From the NCBI RefSeq assembly GCF_003254665.1, contig NZ_QHGY01000001.1, positions 124,001-188,000 on the forward strand: a stretch of 64,000 nucleotides of DNA, given 5' to 3'. This DNA comes from Billgrantia lactosivorans (GTDB lineage Bacteria; Pseudomonadota; Gammaproteobacteria; Pseudomonadales; Halomonadaceae). The stretch's first letter is position 1. The number at the start of each line of letters is the position of its first letter. Below the pieces are notes generated by a model. That model was not told the DNA's origin. It saw nothing but the letters and a program-made list of their open reading frames with translations, and made no database searches. This document shows, one piece after another, positions 1 to 7,530 of this stretch. Made by a program: the position numbers and the translations under genes.

Positions 1-280
1 GGATCGTGCCTGCGTTGTTGACGAGGATGTCGACCTGGCCCAGGCCCTCGACGGCGCGGGCGACGATGGCTTCCGCCGGGTCATCGCCGAGCTGGGCTTC
101 GAGGTTCAGGTAGCGGCGGCCGAGGGACTCGATGCGCCCGCGGGTCTCTTCGGCGGCGCGACGATTGACGCCGACGATGTCGGCGCCGGCCTCGGCCAGG
201 GCCACGGCGATACCCTGGCCGAGCCCCTTGTTGCAGCCGGTGACCATGGCGACCCGTCCTGTCAGTGAAAAGCGTGTCAT
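1..280 (-). CDS. SDR-family oxidoreductase, KduD-like (3' end outside window)
   Basis: N-terminal 93 residues of a short-chain dehydrogenase; the C-terminus lies beyond the left edge. The start is the ATG complementary to 278-280, preceded by a GAGGGAGA ribosome site. Visible motifs are the Rossmann glycine motif TGCNKGLGQG (about residues 14-23) and the structural NNAG motif (about 89-92). The TGCNKGLGQG variant and the following AVALAEAGADIVGVN resemble 2-deoxy-D-gluconate 3-dehydrogenase (KduD), which oxidises a 3-keto/3-hydroxy sugar acid with NAD(H). The catalytic SxnYxxxK is off the window, so substrate is inferred only from the N-terminal motif. Another SDR acting on a hydroxyacid is possible. 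Confidence 0.7.
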   Translation of the reverse strand, partial: MTRFSLTGRVAMVTGCNKGLGQGIAVALAEAGADIVGVNRRAAEETRGRIESLGRRYLNLEAQLGDDPAEAIVARAVEGLGQVDILVNNAGTI

Positions 281-440
281 GTGGCGTCTCCCTCTCTGCG
301 CGCTGTGCCTGAAGCGCGTGGTGTGTGCAGAGTGAAGATAGCGCCGATCCCGTGATCGGGGCGAAGGGCGATAGCGCCGACGGACCCGCCGACCGCGCCG
401 GCGCTCGGGCAACCAACTGAAAGGAAAGTACAAAAGGGAC

Positions 441-469
441 TTTCCATTTGGGCGAGGACGCGCTAGTAT
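441..469 (+). promoter_or_regulatory. Candidate sigma-70 promoter for tRNA-Pro
   Basis: TTTCCA (441-446) and TAGTAT (464-469) are 17 bp apart, each 4/6 to consensus, about 90 bp upstream of the tRNA. Short-range pattern match only. Confidence 0.3.
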
Positions 470-557
470 ACGCCTCGTTCTCGGGGCGCCGGCAGGGCCG
501 GCCAAGCGCGCAGGATCGGGCATTGCCAGGATCTGGTGCCTTGCGGGAACGAGCCGT

Positions 558-634
558 CGGAGCGTGGCGCAGCTTGGTAGCGCGCTGCAATGGGGTTGCA
601 GAGGTCGCAGGTTCGAATCCTGTCGCTCCGACCA
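558..634 (+). tRNA. tRNA-Pro(GGG)
   Basis: A 77-nt cloverleaf with encoded CCA. The acceptor stem CGGAGCG (558-564) pairs with CGCTCCG (624-630), followed by discriminator A and CCA. The anticodon stem CTGCA/TGCAG encloses the loop ATGGGGT, giving anticodon GGG, which reads CCC/CCU proline codons. The T-loop GTTCGAATC and D-arm AGCTTGGTAGCG are canonical. It stands alone and is followed closely by an intrinsic terminator. Confidence 0.97.
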
Positions 635-648
635 AAAACACAGAAAAA

Positions 649-684
649 ACCGCCGCTCATGGATCATTCCGGGCGGCGGTTTTT
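649..684 (+). terminator. Rho-independent terminator of tRNA-Pro
   Basis: Perfect 8-bp stem ACCGCCGC (649-656) / GCGGCGGT (673-680) followed by TTTT, 15 nt after the tRNA CCA end. Confidence 0.85.
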
Positions 685-724
685 CGTTTCGGCCTGCCTG
701 TCCTCAGGCTCCGGGGTCGGCCAC

Positions 725-1087
725 TCAGAGCTCTTCCCAGATCCGGCGCCTGAACTCCTGGGGCAGGGTCGCCACGTGCTTGAGGCGCTTCATGTGCTGG
801 TCGGCGACCTCGCGGGCGATCTCCTCGTAGCACTCCTGCATTTTCTGCGGATCGGCTCCGTGGGTCTCGTAGCAGTGGTTGAGCTGCTCTCCGGCGGCCG
901 ATAGGGCGGCGAAGAAGCGGGCTTCCTGCTGCAGCATTTCACAAGCACACTCCATCCAGGCAAGCTGAAGGCGCGTCACGGGGGTAAGACCCTGCATGCA
1001 CTGCTGCGACCACCATTCGATCATGGGTTGTGACGCGTCCAGCGCAGGGTTGATGCTGGAAGGGCGGGAAGGAGTCGTGCTGGCCAT
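725..1087 (-). CDS. Small helical protein, phasin-like, function unknown
   Basis: A 120-residue protein with no signal peptide or membrane segment, rich in Glu, Gln, Met and Trp and predicted largely helical (an MLQQEARFFAALSAAGEQL stretch near the middle). Its start ATG (complement of 1085-1087) follows a GGAG. The composition and the short tryptophan-bearing N-terminus (MIEWWSQQ) resemble phasin-like granule-associated proteins common in halomonads, but I see no diagnostic motif, so this is a guess. It is encoded alone, convergent with the tRNA and divergent from the DUF2970/cox genes. It could equally be an uncharacterised cytosolic protein. Confidence 0.6.
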   Translation of the reverse strand: MASTTPSRPSSINPALDASQPMIEWWSQQCMQGLTPVTRLQLAWMECACEMLQQEARFFAALSAAGEQLNHCYETHGADPQKMQECYEEIAREVADQHMKRLKHVATLPQEFRRRIWEEL

Positions 1088-1268
1088 GGTGGAGCTCCAA
1101 TCGCGGGTAACCGGGGCGGGTTAATTCCTCTGAGTGTAGCTCAGGGTCGGCCAGTCCCACACGTTTTTTGCTGCATTGCATTATGAAATTTTTACCGCTC
1201 TCGGGCGTGTCTCTTTGCCCTCCGTTCATGGCATGCTTCACTGAGCTGAGCCGCACAAGGAGCTAGCT

Positions 1269-1442
1269 ATGTGGGACGTCGTCAAATCCGTACTGGCCGC
1301 CTTCCTGGGCGTGCAGCGTGAGCAGCAGCGACTCAAGGATTTCGAGAAGGGCAATCCGGTCGCCTTCATCGTCACCGGCATCGTGCTGGCGGCAGTGCTG
1401 GTAGGACTGATTGCGCTGGTGGCGACCCTGGCGGCGGGCTGA
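1269..1442 (+). CDS. DUF2970-family small membrane protein
   Basis: A 57-residue protein starting MWDVVKSVLAAFLGVQ, with a charged stretch (REQQRLKDFEKG) and then one hydrophobic helix (about residues 33-55). This N-terminal signature with one transmembrane segment is typical of DUF2970 proteins. A strong AAGGAG (1257-1262) precedes the ATG. It is too short for many gene finders. It lies 178 bp upstream of coxB in the same direction, so a role linked to the oxidase or membrane energetics is possible, but no function is established for the family. Confidence 0.8.
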   Translation: MWDVVKSVLAAFLGVQREQQRLKDFEKGNPVAFIVTGIVLAAVLVGLIALVATLAAG

Positions 1443-1471
1443 CGGTTGCCGGTCTTGCGTTGATTGGCGCG

Positions 1472-1487
1472 TTAGCCAGAAGGCTAA
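1472..1487 (+). promoter_or_regulatory. Hairpin TTAGCC-AGAA-GGCTAA
   Basis: Perfect 6-bp inverted repeat with a 4-nt loop between the DUF2970 gene and coxB, without a T-run. It could be a weak terminator or an operator just upstream of the candidate coxB promoter. Confidence 0.35.
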
Positions 1488-1497
1488 GGCGAAGGCA

Positions 1498-1525
1498 GTG
1501 ACTTTCGAGTCGAGATCTCTATACT
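1498..1525 (+). promoter_or_regulatory. Candidate promoter of the cox operon
   Basis: GTGACT (1498-1503), 16-bp spacer, then TATACT (1520-1525, 5/6 to the -10 consensus), about 95 bp upstream of the coxB start. Pattern match only. Confidence 0.4.
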
Positions 1526-1620
1526 CGATGAAGTAGCGGCTAATGTTCTCAGGAGGAGAACCCCCGAACCCTGACACTCGGGCTGCCGTTCCGACACAAC
1601 TACAACTTCGGGAGGCGTCG

Positions 1621-2739
1621 ATGCGCACTCTGCTCGTCTGGTTGGCAGGGGGCTTGACCCTTGTCGGCTCGAGCCAGGTGGCTCTGGCAAATGGCTGGAA
1701 CATGCCCGTTGGGGTCTCGAGCCTCAGCGGCGAAATCTACGGCCTGCACATGACCATTTTCTGGATCTGCGTGGTCATCGGCGTGGTCGTGTTCGGGGTG
1801 ATGTTCTATTCCCTGTTCAAGTTTCGCCATTCCAGAGGGGCCAAGGCCGCCAACTTCCACGAGAACACCACCGTCGAGGTCATGTGGACGATCGTGCCGC
1901 TGTTGATCCTGGTGGGCATGGCGGTGCCCGCCACCGCGACGCTGCAGAAGATCTACGACCCCTCCGAAGCCGAGCTTGACGTGATGGTCACCGGCCAGCA
2001 GTGGCGCTGGCGCTACGAGTACCTCGGCGAAGACGTCTCCTTCAACTCCAACCTGGCCACCCCGAGGGCGCAGATCAACGGCGAGGAGGAGCGCGGCGAG
2101 CACTACCTGCTCGAAGTCGACGAGCCGTTGGTCCTGCCCGTCAATCGCAAGGTGCGGTTCCTCTTCACCTCCGACGACGTCATGCACGCCTGGTGGGTGC
2201 CCGAGCTCGCCGTGAAGCAGGACGCCATCCCCGGCTTCGTCAACGAGAACTGGGTCGAGATCGAGGAACCCGGTATCTATCGCGGGCAGTGCGCCGAACT
2301 CTGCGGCGTCGATCACGGTTTCATGCCGGTCGTCGTCCAGGCCGTCGAGGAGGAGGAGTTCGACGAGTGGCTGGCCGAGCGCAAGGAGGCCGCGGCCGAG
2401 GAAGCCATGGGCGTCGACCGCGAGTGGGAGCGTGACGAGCTGATGGAGCGCGGCGAGGGCATCTACGGCAGCATCTGCGCCTCCTGCCACCAGCCCGAGG
2501 GCGAAGGGTCGCCGCCCGCCTTCCCGGCCCTGGCCGGCAACGAGCAGCTGATCTCGGATGAGGACTGGCACATCACCACCGTGATGAACGGCGTGTCAGG
2601 CACCGCCATGCCGTCCTTCCGCGATACGCTCAACCCCGTCGAACTGGCCTCGGTGCTCACCTACACGCGCAACGCCTGGGGCAATGACACCGGCGACGTG
2701 GTCCAGCCCGCCGATATCGCCGAACGGCTGGAGGAGTGA
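1621..2739 (+). CDS. coxB: Cytochrome c oxidase subunit II with fused C-terminal cytochrome c domain
   Basis: A 372-residue subunit II of an aa3-type (A-family) heme-copper oxidase, which accepts electrons from cytochrome c at its CuA centre. A signal peptide (MRTLLVWLAGGLTLVGSSQVALA) is followed by two transmembrane hairpin helices (around 40-65 and 85-105). Then comes a periplasmic cupredoxin domain with QQWRWRYEY, a CuA histidine in DVMHAWWVPE and the CAELCGVDHGFM ligand loop. The C-terminal third carries a CASCH heme c motif and a GTAMPSF segment with a distal Met, so this is the caa3-like fused form. The start at 1621 was chosen because GGGAGG precedes it and a signal peptide follows; an upstream in-frame ATG at 1543 is rejected. 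First gene of the oxidase operon. Confidence 0.96.
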   Translation: MRTLLVWLAGGLTLVGSSQVALANGWNMPVGVSSLSGEIYGLHMTIFWICVVIGVVVFGVMFYSLFKFRHSRGAKAANFHENTTVEVMWTIVPLLILVGMAVPATATLQKIYDPSEAELDVMVTGQQWRWRYEYLGEDVSFNSNLATPRAQINGEEERGEHYLLEVDEPLVLPVNRKVRFLFTSDDVMHAWWVPELAVKQDAIPGFVNENWVEIEEPGIYRGQCAELCGVDHGFMPVVVQAVEEEEFDEWLAERKEAAAEEAMGVDREWERDELMERGEGIYGSICASCHQPEGEGSPPAFPALAGNEQLISDEDWHITTVMNGVSGTAMPSFRDTLNPVELASVLTYTRNAWGNDTGDVVQPADIAERLEE

Positions 2740-2814
2740 CGGCAGGCACGGCGTGCGCGCCGTGCCATCCCGACATGCCGCGCTATAACAAGACAATGTT
2801 CATGGAGTAGTCCG

Positions 2815-4452
2815 ATGGCCCCGAAGGTACCTCCTCAACCGACGCTAGAGCAGTCCAGCACCGCCGCGGAAGCCGGGCATGGACATGCCCACCATGCTCC
2901 GCCGAAAGGCATCCTGCGCTGGCTGCTGACCACCAACCACAAGGAGATCGGTACCCTCTACCTGATCTTCTCGCTGACGATGTTCTTCATCGGCGGCATC
3001 TTCGCCCTGGTGGTGCGGCTCGAGCTGTTCCAGCCCGGCCTGCAGTTCGTCAGGCCGGAGTTCTTCAACCAGATGACGACCATGCATGGCCTGATCATGG
3101 TCTTCGCGGCGGTCATGCCGGCCTTCACCGGCTTGGCCAACTGGATGATCCCGCTACAGATCGGGGCGCCCGACATGGCCCTGCCGCGGCTCAACAACTT
3201 CAGCTTCTGGCTGTTGCCGGTGGCCTTCGGCCTGCTGCTCTCGACGCTGCTGATGCCGGGCGGCGGGCCCAACTTCGGCTGGACCTTCTACGCTCCGCTG
3301 TCGACCACCTTCGCGCCGCCGTCGACGACCTTCTTCATCCTCTCGCTGCACATCGCGGGCATCAGTTCGATCCTGGGGGCAATCAACATCATCGCCACCA
3401 TCCTCAACATGCGCGCTCCCGGCATGCGCCTGATGGACATGCCGCTGTTCGTCTGGACATGGCTGATCACCGCCTTCCTGCTGATCGCGGTGATGCCGGT
3501 GCTGGCCGGGGTGATCACCATGATGCTGATGGACATCAACTTCGGCACCAGCTTCTTCAACGCCGCGGGCGGCGGTGACCCGGTACTGTTCCAGCACCTG
3601 TTCTGGTTCTTCGGCCACCCCGAGGTCTACATCATGATCCTGCCGGCGTTCGGCATCGTCTCGGCGATCATCCCGACCTTCTCGCGCAAGCGCCTGTTCG
3701 GCTACGCCTCGATGGTGTACGCCGTGGCGGCGATCGCCGTCCTCTCGTTCCTGGTGTGGGGCCACCACATGTTCGCCGTGGGCATGCCGCTGGTCGGGCA
3801 GCTGTTCTTCATGTACGCGACCATGCTGATCGCGGTGCCCACCGGGGTGAAGGTGTTCAACTGGGTGGCGACCATGTTCCGCGGATCGATCAGCTTCGAG
3901 CCGCCGATGCTGTTCGCCCTGGCCTTCGTGGTGCAGTTCACCATCGGCGGCTTCTCGGGGCTGATGCTGGCCATCGCGCCGGCGGATTTCCAGTACCACG
4001 ACACCTATTTCGTGGTGGCGCACTTCCACTACGTGCTGGTGCCGGGCGCGATCTTCGCGATCCTGGCGGGTGCCTACTACTGGCTGCCCAAGTGGACCGG
4101 GCACTACCCCAACGAGCGCCTCTCGCAGTGGCACTTCTGGCTCTCGGTGATCGGCGTCAACCTGACCTTCTTCCCCATGCACTTCTCGGGGCTGGCCGGC
4201 ATGCCGCGGCGTATCCCCGACTACGCGCTGCAGTTCGCCGACTTCAACTTGGCGTCGTCGCTGGGGGCCTTCATCTTCGGCTTCTCCCAGTTGCTGTTCG
4301 TCGCCGTGATCGTGCTCTGCGTGCGCGGCGGCAAGAAGGCGCCGGCCCAGGCCTGGGGCGAGTACGCGACCGACCTCGAGTGGAGCGTACCCAGCCCGGC
4401 ACCGTTGCACACGTTCGAGACGCCGCCCACCTTCGAGCGCCCGGCCCACTGA
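2815..4452 (+). CDS. coxA: Cytochrome c oxidase subunit I
   Basis: A 545-residue catalytic subunit with about twelve transmembrane helices that holds heme a and the heme a3-CuB centre and pumps protons. Diagnostic ligands are visible: the low-spin heme histidine in TMHGLIMVF, the CuB/Tyr motif FGHPEVYIM, the CuB His pair WGHHMF, and the two heme histidines in [14 protein letters not shown]. The N-terminus is a hydrophilic, His-rich extension ([12 protein letters not shown]) before the conserved [13 protein letters not shown]. It lies 75 bp after coxB. Length and motifs are standard, so the call is very secure. Confidence 0.98.
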   Translation: MAPKVPPQPTLEQSSTAAEAGHGHAHHAPPKGILRWLLTTNHKEIGTLYLIFSLTMFFIGGIFALVVRLELFQPGLQFVRPEFFNQMTTMHGLIMVFAAVMPAFTGLANWMIPLQIGAPDMALPRLNNFSFWLLPVAFGLLLSTLLMPGGGPNFGWTFYAPLSTTFAPPSTTFFILSLHIAGISSILGAINIIATILNMRAPGMRLMDMPLFVWTWLITAFLLIAVMPVLAGVITMMLMDINFGTSFFNAAGGGDPVLFQHLFWFFGHPEVYIMILPAFGIVSAIIPTFSRKRLFGYASMVYAVAAIAVLSFLVWGHHMFAVGMPLVGQLFFMYATMLIAVPTGVKVFNWVATMFRGSISFEPPMLFALAFVVQFTIGGFSGLMLAIAPADFQYHDTYFVVAHFHYVLVPGAIFAILAGAYYWLPKWTGHYPNERLSQWHFWLSVIGVNLTFFPMHFSGLAGMPRRIPDYALQFADFNLASSLGAFIFGFSQLLFVAVIVLCVRGGKKAPAQAWGEYATDLEWSVPSPAPLHTFETPPTFERPAH

Positions 4453-4491
4453 GGCCTGGCGCGGGTCGGCGCCGGCGAGGAGGAGTGAAGC

Positions 4492-5085
4492 ATGAGCCCC
4501 AACGAGACTCGCGCACGTCAGGCGGGGGTGCGGCGCACGGTGTGGCGCAGCGTGGCGGCACTGGCCGGCATGTTCGCCTTCGCCTTCGCCCTGGTACCGC
4601 TGTATGACGCCTTCTGCCGCCTGACGGGCATCAACGGCAAGGTGGATACCACCGCCCAGGCCATCGTCAGCGAGGAGGTCGACGAGTCGCGCACGGTGAC
4701 CGTGCAGTTCATCACCCGCAACGGCGCCGGGCTGCCTTGGCACATGCAGGCGGAGACCCGCCAGGTGCGGCTCCACCCGGGGCAGACCTCCGAGGTCAAC
4801 TTCACCTTCCGCAACCAGAGCGATGGCGAGAGCTGGGGGCGCGCCGTGCCCAGCGTCTCGCCGTCCAACGCCACGCGTCACGTACGCAAGACGAGCTGCT
4901 TCTGCTTCGAGGAGCAGCAGCTGCAGGCGGGCGAGCGGATCGAGCTGCCGCTGGTGTTCCAGCTGGCGCGAGACCTGCCCCCCGAGGTTCATACCGTCAC
5001 CCTGGTCTATACCCTCTATCCCGTCGAGGGCAAGCGCCAGCCGCAGCAGGCGGTCGTGCAGACCAAACAAGGAGAAGAGGCATGA
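4492..5085 (+). CDS. ctaG: Cytochrome c oxidase copper-B assembly protein CtaG/Cox11
   Basis: A 197-residue single-pass inner-membrane protein with a periplasmic beta domain that delivers copper to CuB of subunit I. One N-terminal helix (about 18-38, VAALAGMFAFAFALVPLYD) is followed by the copper-binding motif CFCFEEQQL (about 140-148), and the family phrase FCRLTGING lies just after the helix. The gene follows coxA by 39 bp, and its stop overlaps the coxC start by 4 bp (ATGA), so subunit III is translationally coupled to it. The order coxB-coxA-ctaG-coxC is that of Pseudomonas. Confidence 0.95.
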   Translation: MSPNETRARQAGVRRTVWRSVAALAGMFAFAFALVPLYDAFCRLTGINGKVDTTAQAIVSEEVDESRTVTVQFITRNGAGLPWHMQAETRQVRLHPGQTSEVNFTFRNQSDGESWGRAVPSVSPSNATRHVRKTSCFCFEEQQLQAGERIELPLVFQLARDLPPEVHTVTLVYTLYPVEGKRQPQQAVVQTKQGEEA

Positions 5086-5939
5086 GTGGCAGTTACTACG
5101 TACCCGCAACGAGCAAGTGGCCGGCGCTGGGTTCCCTGGCTCTCGGCGTGATGATGGTCGGCCTTGGCATGACGCTGGTCCACGGGCGCGGCACCGTGGT
5201 CATGGCGATCGGCCTGGTCGGCGTGCTGGCGGTGATGGCGCTGTGGTTCCGCGACGTGGTAAGCGAATCGCGCAGTGGCCTCTACGATGCCCAGATGGAT
5301 CGCTCCTTCCGCTGGGGGATGGGCTGGTTCATCTTCTCCGAGGTGATGTTCTTCGCCGCCTTCTTCGGCGCGCTCTTCTATGTCCGCACCTTCGCCCTGC
5401 CGTGGCTGGGCGGCGAGGGCACCAAGGGGGCCACGGCGCTGCTGTGGCCGGAGTTCACCGCGCACTGGCCGCTGCTCAGCCCGCCGGACTCCTCGGTACC
5501 CGGCCCCGCCCAGGTCTTCAGCCCGTGGCAGCTGCCGCTGGTCAACACCCTGATCCTGGTGTCCTCGAGCATTACCCTCACCGTGGCCCACGAGGCGTTG
5601 AAGGAGGGCCATCGCAAGGTGTGCCGCAACTGGCTGGCCGGGACCGTGCTTCTGGGGCTGTGCTTCATCACCATCCAGGCCGTCGAGTACTACGAGGCCT
5701 ACGCCCACTACGGCATTACGCTGCAGGCCGGCATCTACGGCGCGACCTTCTTCATCCTCACCGGCTTCCACGGGCTGCACGTCATCATCGGCACGATCAT
5801 ACTGATCGTGATGCTGGCGCGGGTCCTGCGGCGCCACTTCACCCCCGAGGAGCACTTCGGCTTCGAGGCGTCCTGCTGGTACTGGCACTTCGTCGACGTG
5901 GTCTGGGTGGGGCTGTTCATCTTCGTCTACGTCTTCTGA
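5082..5939 (+). CDS. coxC: Cytochrome c oxidase subunit III
   Basis: A 285-residue membrane subunit with seven predicted helices, stabilising the oxidase and its proton uptake. The start is the ATG at 5082, overlapping the end of ctaG; it yields MSGSYYVPATSKWPALGS, the normal family N-terminus. Conserved phrases are RWGMGWFIFSEVMFFAAFFGALFY, NTLILVSSSITLT, the TGFHGLHVIIG motif and the terminal WYWHFVDVVWVGLFIFVY. Reading frames that extend far upstream here are artefacts. Its end is 17 bp from the convergent DUF2909 gene. Confidence 0.97.
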   Translation: MSGSYYVPATSKWPALGSLALGVMMVGLGMTLVHGRGTVVMAIGLVGVLAVMALWFRDVVSESRSGLYDAQMDRSFRWGMGWFIFSEVMFFAAFFGALFYVRTFALPWLGGEGTKGATALLWPEFTAHWPLLSPPDSSVPGPAQVFSPWQLPLVNTLILVSSSITLTVAHEALKEGHRKVCRNWLAGTVLLGLCFITIQAVEYYEAYAHYGITLQAGIYGATFFILTGFHGLHVIIGTIILIVMLARVLRRHFTPEEHFGFEASCWYWHFVDVVWVGLFIFVYVF

Positions 5940-5956
5940 GCGCGGGCGGCCCGGGC

Positions 5957-6154
5957 TCATGCCTCGCCCAGGCCGCCGAAGAAGAAGCCGTAGAAGAGCA
6001 GGGCGATCAACAGGGCCGCGAGGGTGACGCGAATCTTCAGCGATACCAGCAGGCGGCGCGACTGGCTGTCATCGCGAAGAAGGAAGCCAACGCCGGCCGC
6101 CAGGCTGGCCAGCATGCCCAGGAACAGAACGGCGATGAGGGTCTTGAGAAACAT
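5957..6154 (-). CDS. DUF2909-family twin transmembrane protein
   Basis: A 65-residue protein with two hydrophobic helices (about 4-27 and 43-62) separated by a basic loop DDSQSRRLLVSLKIR, matching the DUF2909 'twin transmembrane' family found in gammaproteobacterial cox clusters. A GGAG lies 6 nt before the ATG. It runs opposite to its neighbours, and its start codon overlaps that of surf1 on the other strand (shared CATG, 6152-6155). Function unknown; the conserved position suggests a role in oxidase assembly. Confidence 0.85.
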   Translation of the reverse strand: MFLKTLIAVLFLGMLASLAAGVGFLLRDDSQSRRLLVSLKIRVTLAALLIALLFYGFFFGGLGEA

Positions 6155-6908
6155 GGGTCACTCCATCGAGGGTCAGGGAACCAAGGCAAGCGGGAGGCCG
6201 TCACCGCGCCTGCTCGGCGGGCGGCTGGGCCTCTGGTACCTGTTCTGGTCGGGGCTTGTCGTTGTGGGTCTGTGCCTTGGACTATGGCAGTGGGAGCGGG
6301 CGGACGACAAGCGCCGCTACCTGGCGCGACTGGACGCGGCGCCAACGCTGGAGTCGCCGCGCGAGGCGCCGCCGGAAGGGGCGCACCTGACCCTGACCGG
6401 CGAGTACCTGGGCGAGGAGACGCTGTTCCTCGACAACCGCACCCACGAGGGACGCCTCGGCGTGGCCGTACTCACCCCGCTGCGTGACGAGGCAGGGCGC
6501 CTGTGGCTGGTGCAGCGCGGGTTCATGGCCACGGGCCCGACCCGCGAGACACCCTCCGCCGAGACCCCTGGCGGCGAGGTACGCGTTCAAGGGCGCTGGC
6601 AGGCGGCCGGCGAGGGAACCCCGCTCTATGGGCCGAACCGCGAGGGGATGCGCCTGCAGCGCATCGATCTCGCGGCGTGGGACGTGCCGGGGGGCTTCGC
6701 CCATTCGGGCTGGCTGCATCTCGAGGAGGGGCCCGGCCGGCTCGAGCCCTGGTGGCGGCCCAACGTGGTGCCGCCCGGGCGACACGTCGGCTATGCCGTG
6801 CAGTGGTGGGGGCTTGCGCTGGCGGCGCTGGCGGTGATGATCCTCGGGGGGCGACGACTGGCCGGCGAGCGCCGCGCCGAGCGGCAGGGCCCCGGGACAG
6901 GCAAGTAG
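6153..6908 (+). CDS. surf1: SURF1-family oxidase assembly protein
   Basis: A 251-residue protein with an N-terminal helix (LWYLFWSGLVVVGLCLGLWQWERADDK spans it) and a second helix near the C-terminus following HVGYAVQWWGLALAALAV. This two-helix SURF1 topology and the GLWQWxRxxxK phrase are diagnostic. The family helps insert heme a into subunit I. The start at 6153 was chosen from protein length and the absence of a conserved upstream extension. The ribosome site is only a weak GAG stretch, and the start overlaps the DUF2909 start on the opposite strand. It lies 12 bp before the CxxxC protein gene. Confidence 0.88.
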   Translation: MGHSIEGQGTKASGRPSPRLLGGRLGLWYLFWSGLVVVGLCLGLWQWERADDKRRYLARLDAAPTLESPREAPPEGAHLTLTGEYLGEETLFLDNRTHEGRLGVAVLTPLRDEAGRLWLVQRGFMATGPTRETPSAETPGGEVRVQGRWQAAGEGTPLYGPNREGMRLQRIDLAAWDVPGGFAHSGWLHLEEGPGRLEPWWRPNVVPPGRHVGYAVQWWGLALAALAVMILGGRRLAGERRAERQGPGTGK

Positions 6909-6920
6909 CAGGAGACTTCC

Positions 6921-7469
6921 GTGCAAGAAGTGATGAACGTACAGCGTCAGCGCCTCAAGCTGCTCGCCTTGATCGCGGTCTTCGCGCTGCCGATGGTGGT
7001 GGCCTGGGTCATGCTGCAGTGGCGCATCGGCATCCCGCAGCAGCACACGGCGCATGGCGAGCTGGCGCCCGCCGTCCCGACACTGGCGGAGTGGCCGCTG
7101 GAAGAGCGTCTTGCCTCGCTGGACGGCGGTGACTGGATCGTGGCGTTCGACTGCAGCCGCGACTGCAGCGCGCAGGCGGATCGCTGGTGGCGCATGCATC
7201 GCGCCCTGGGGCGCGAGGCGCCGCGCGTCAGCCGGCTGCGGATCGGCGGGTCACAGGACGCCCTGCCGGGCGAGACGGTGGCCCAGTGGCGGGAGCCTCC
7301 CGAGTGGCAGCAGGCGGGGCGTGTGTGGCTGCTCGATCCTCAGGGGCGGGTGGTGCTGAGCTACGCGCATGACGTGGCGCAGCGTGATGTGTTCGAGGAC
7401 CTCGGCCACCTGCTGAAGCGCAACCCCGACCCACGCGCGGTCACGGAGCTGGATGCCGAGCGAGGATGA
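6921..7469 (+). CDS. Oxidase-cluster membrane-anchored thioredoxin-like protein with CxxxC
   Basis: A 182-residue protein starting at GTG 6921 (AGGAGA five bases upstream). It has one N-terminal membrane anchor (about 12-33) and a periplasmic domain. It occupies the position of Pseudomonas PA0111, an uncharacterised member of the cox cluster between surf1 and ctaA. Residues 78-82 are CSRDC in the context DWIVAFDCSRDC, followed later by GRVWLLDPQGRVVLSYAHD. This pattern resembles the thioredoxin fold of SCO/SenC copper chaperones, which also use CxxxC. A role in copper or thiol handling for the CuA site is my inference; sequence similarity is remote. Confidence 0.7.
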   Translation: MQEVMNVQRQRLKLLALIAVFALPMVVAWVMLQWRIGIPQQHTAHGELAPAVPTLAEWPLEERLASLDGGDWIVAFDCSRDCSAQADRWWRMHRALGREAPRVSRLRIGGSQDALPGETVAQWREPPEWQQAGRVWLLDPQGRVVLSYAHDVAQRDVFEDLGHLLKRNPDPRAVTELDAERG

Positions 7470-7530
7470 GTGCTCCGTGCCGCCTGGCGCTGCGGGCCCC
7501 GGCTATGACAAGGTGACAAGGTAACGCTAG

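Noticed and set aside
3154..5109. 651-codon open frame on the - strand opposite coxA, ctaG and coxC
   Set aside because: Long antisense frames are expected in GC-rich genes. It is rich in His, Arg, Gln and Glu from complementary codons and covers three secure genes.
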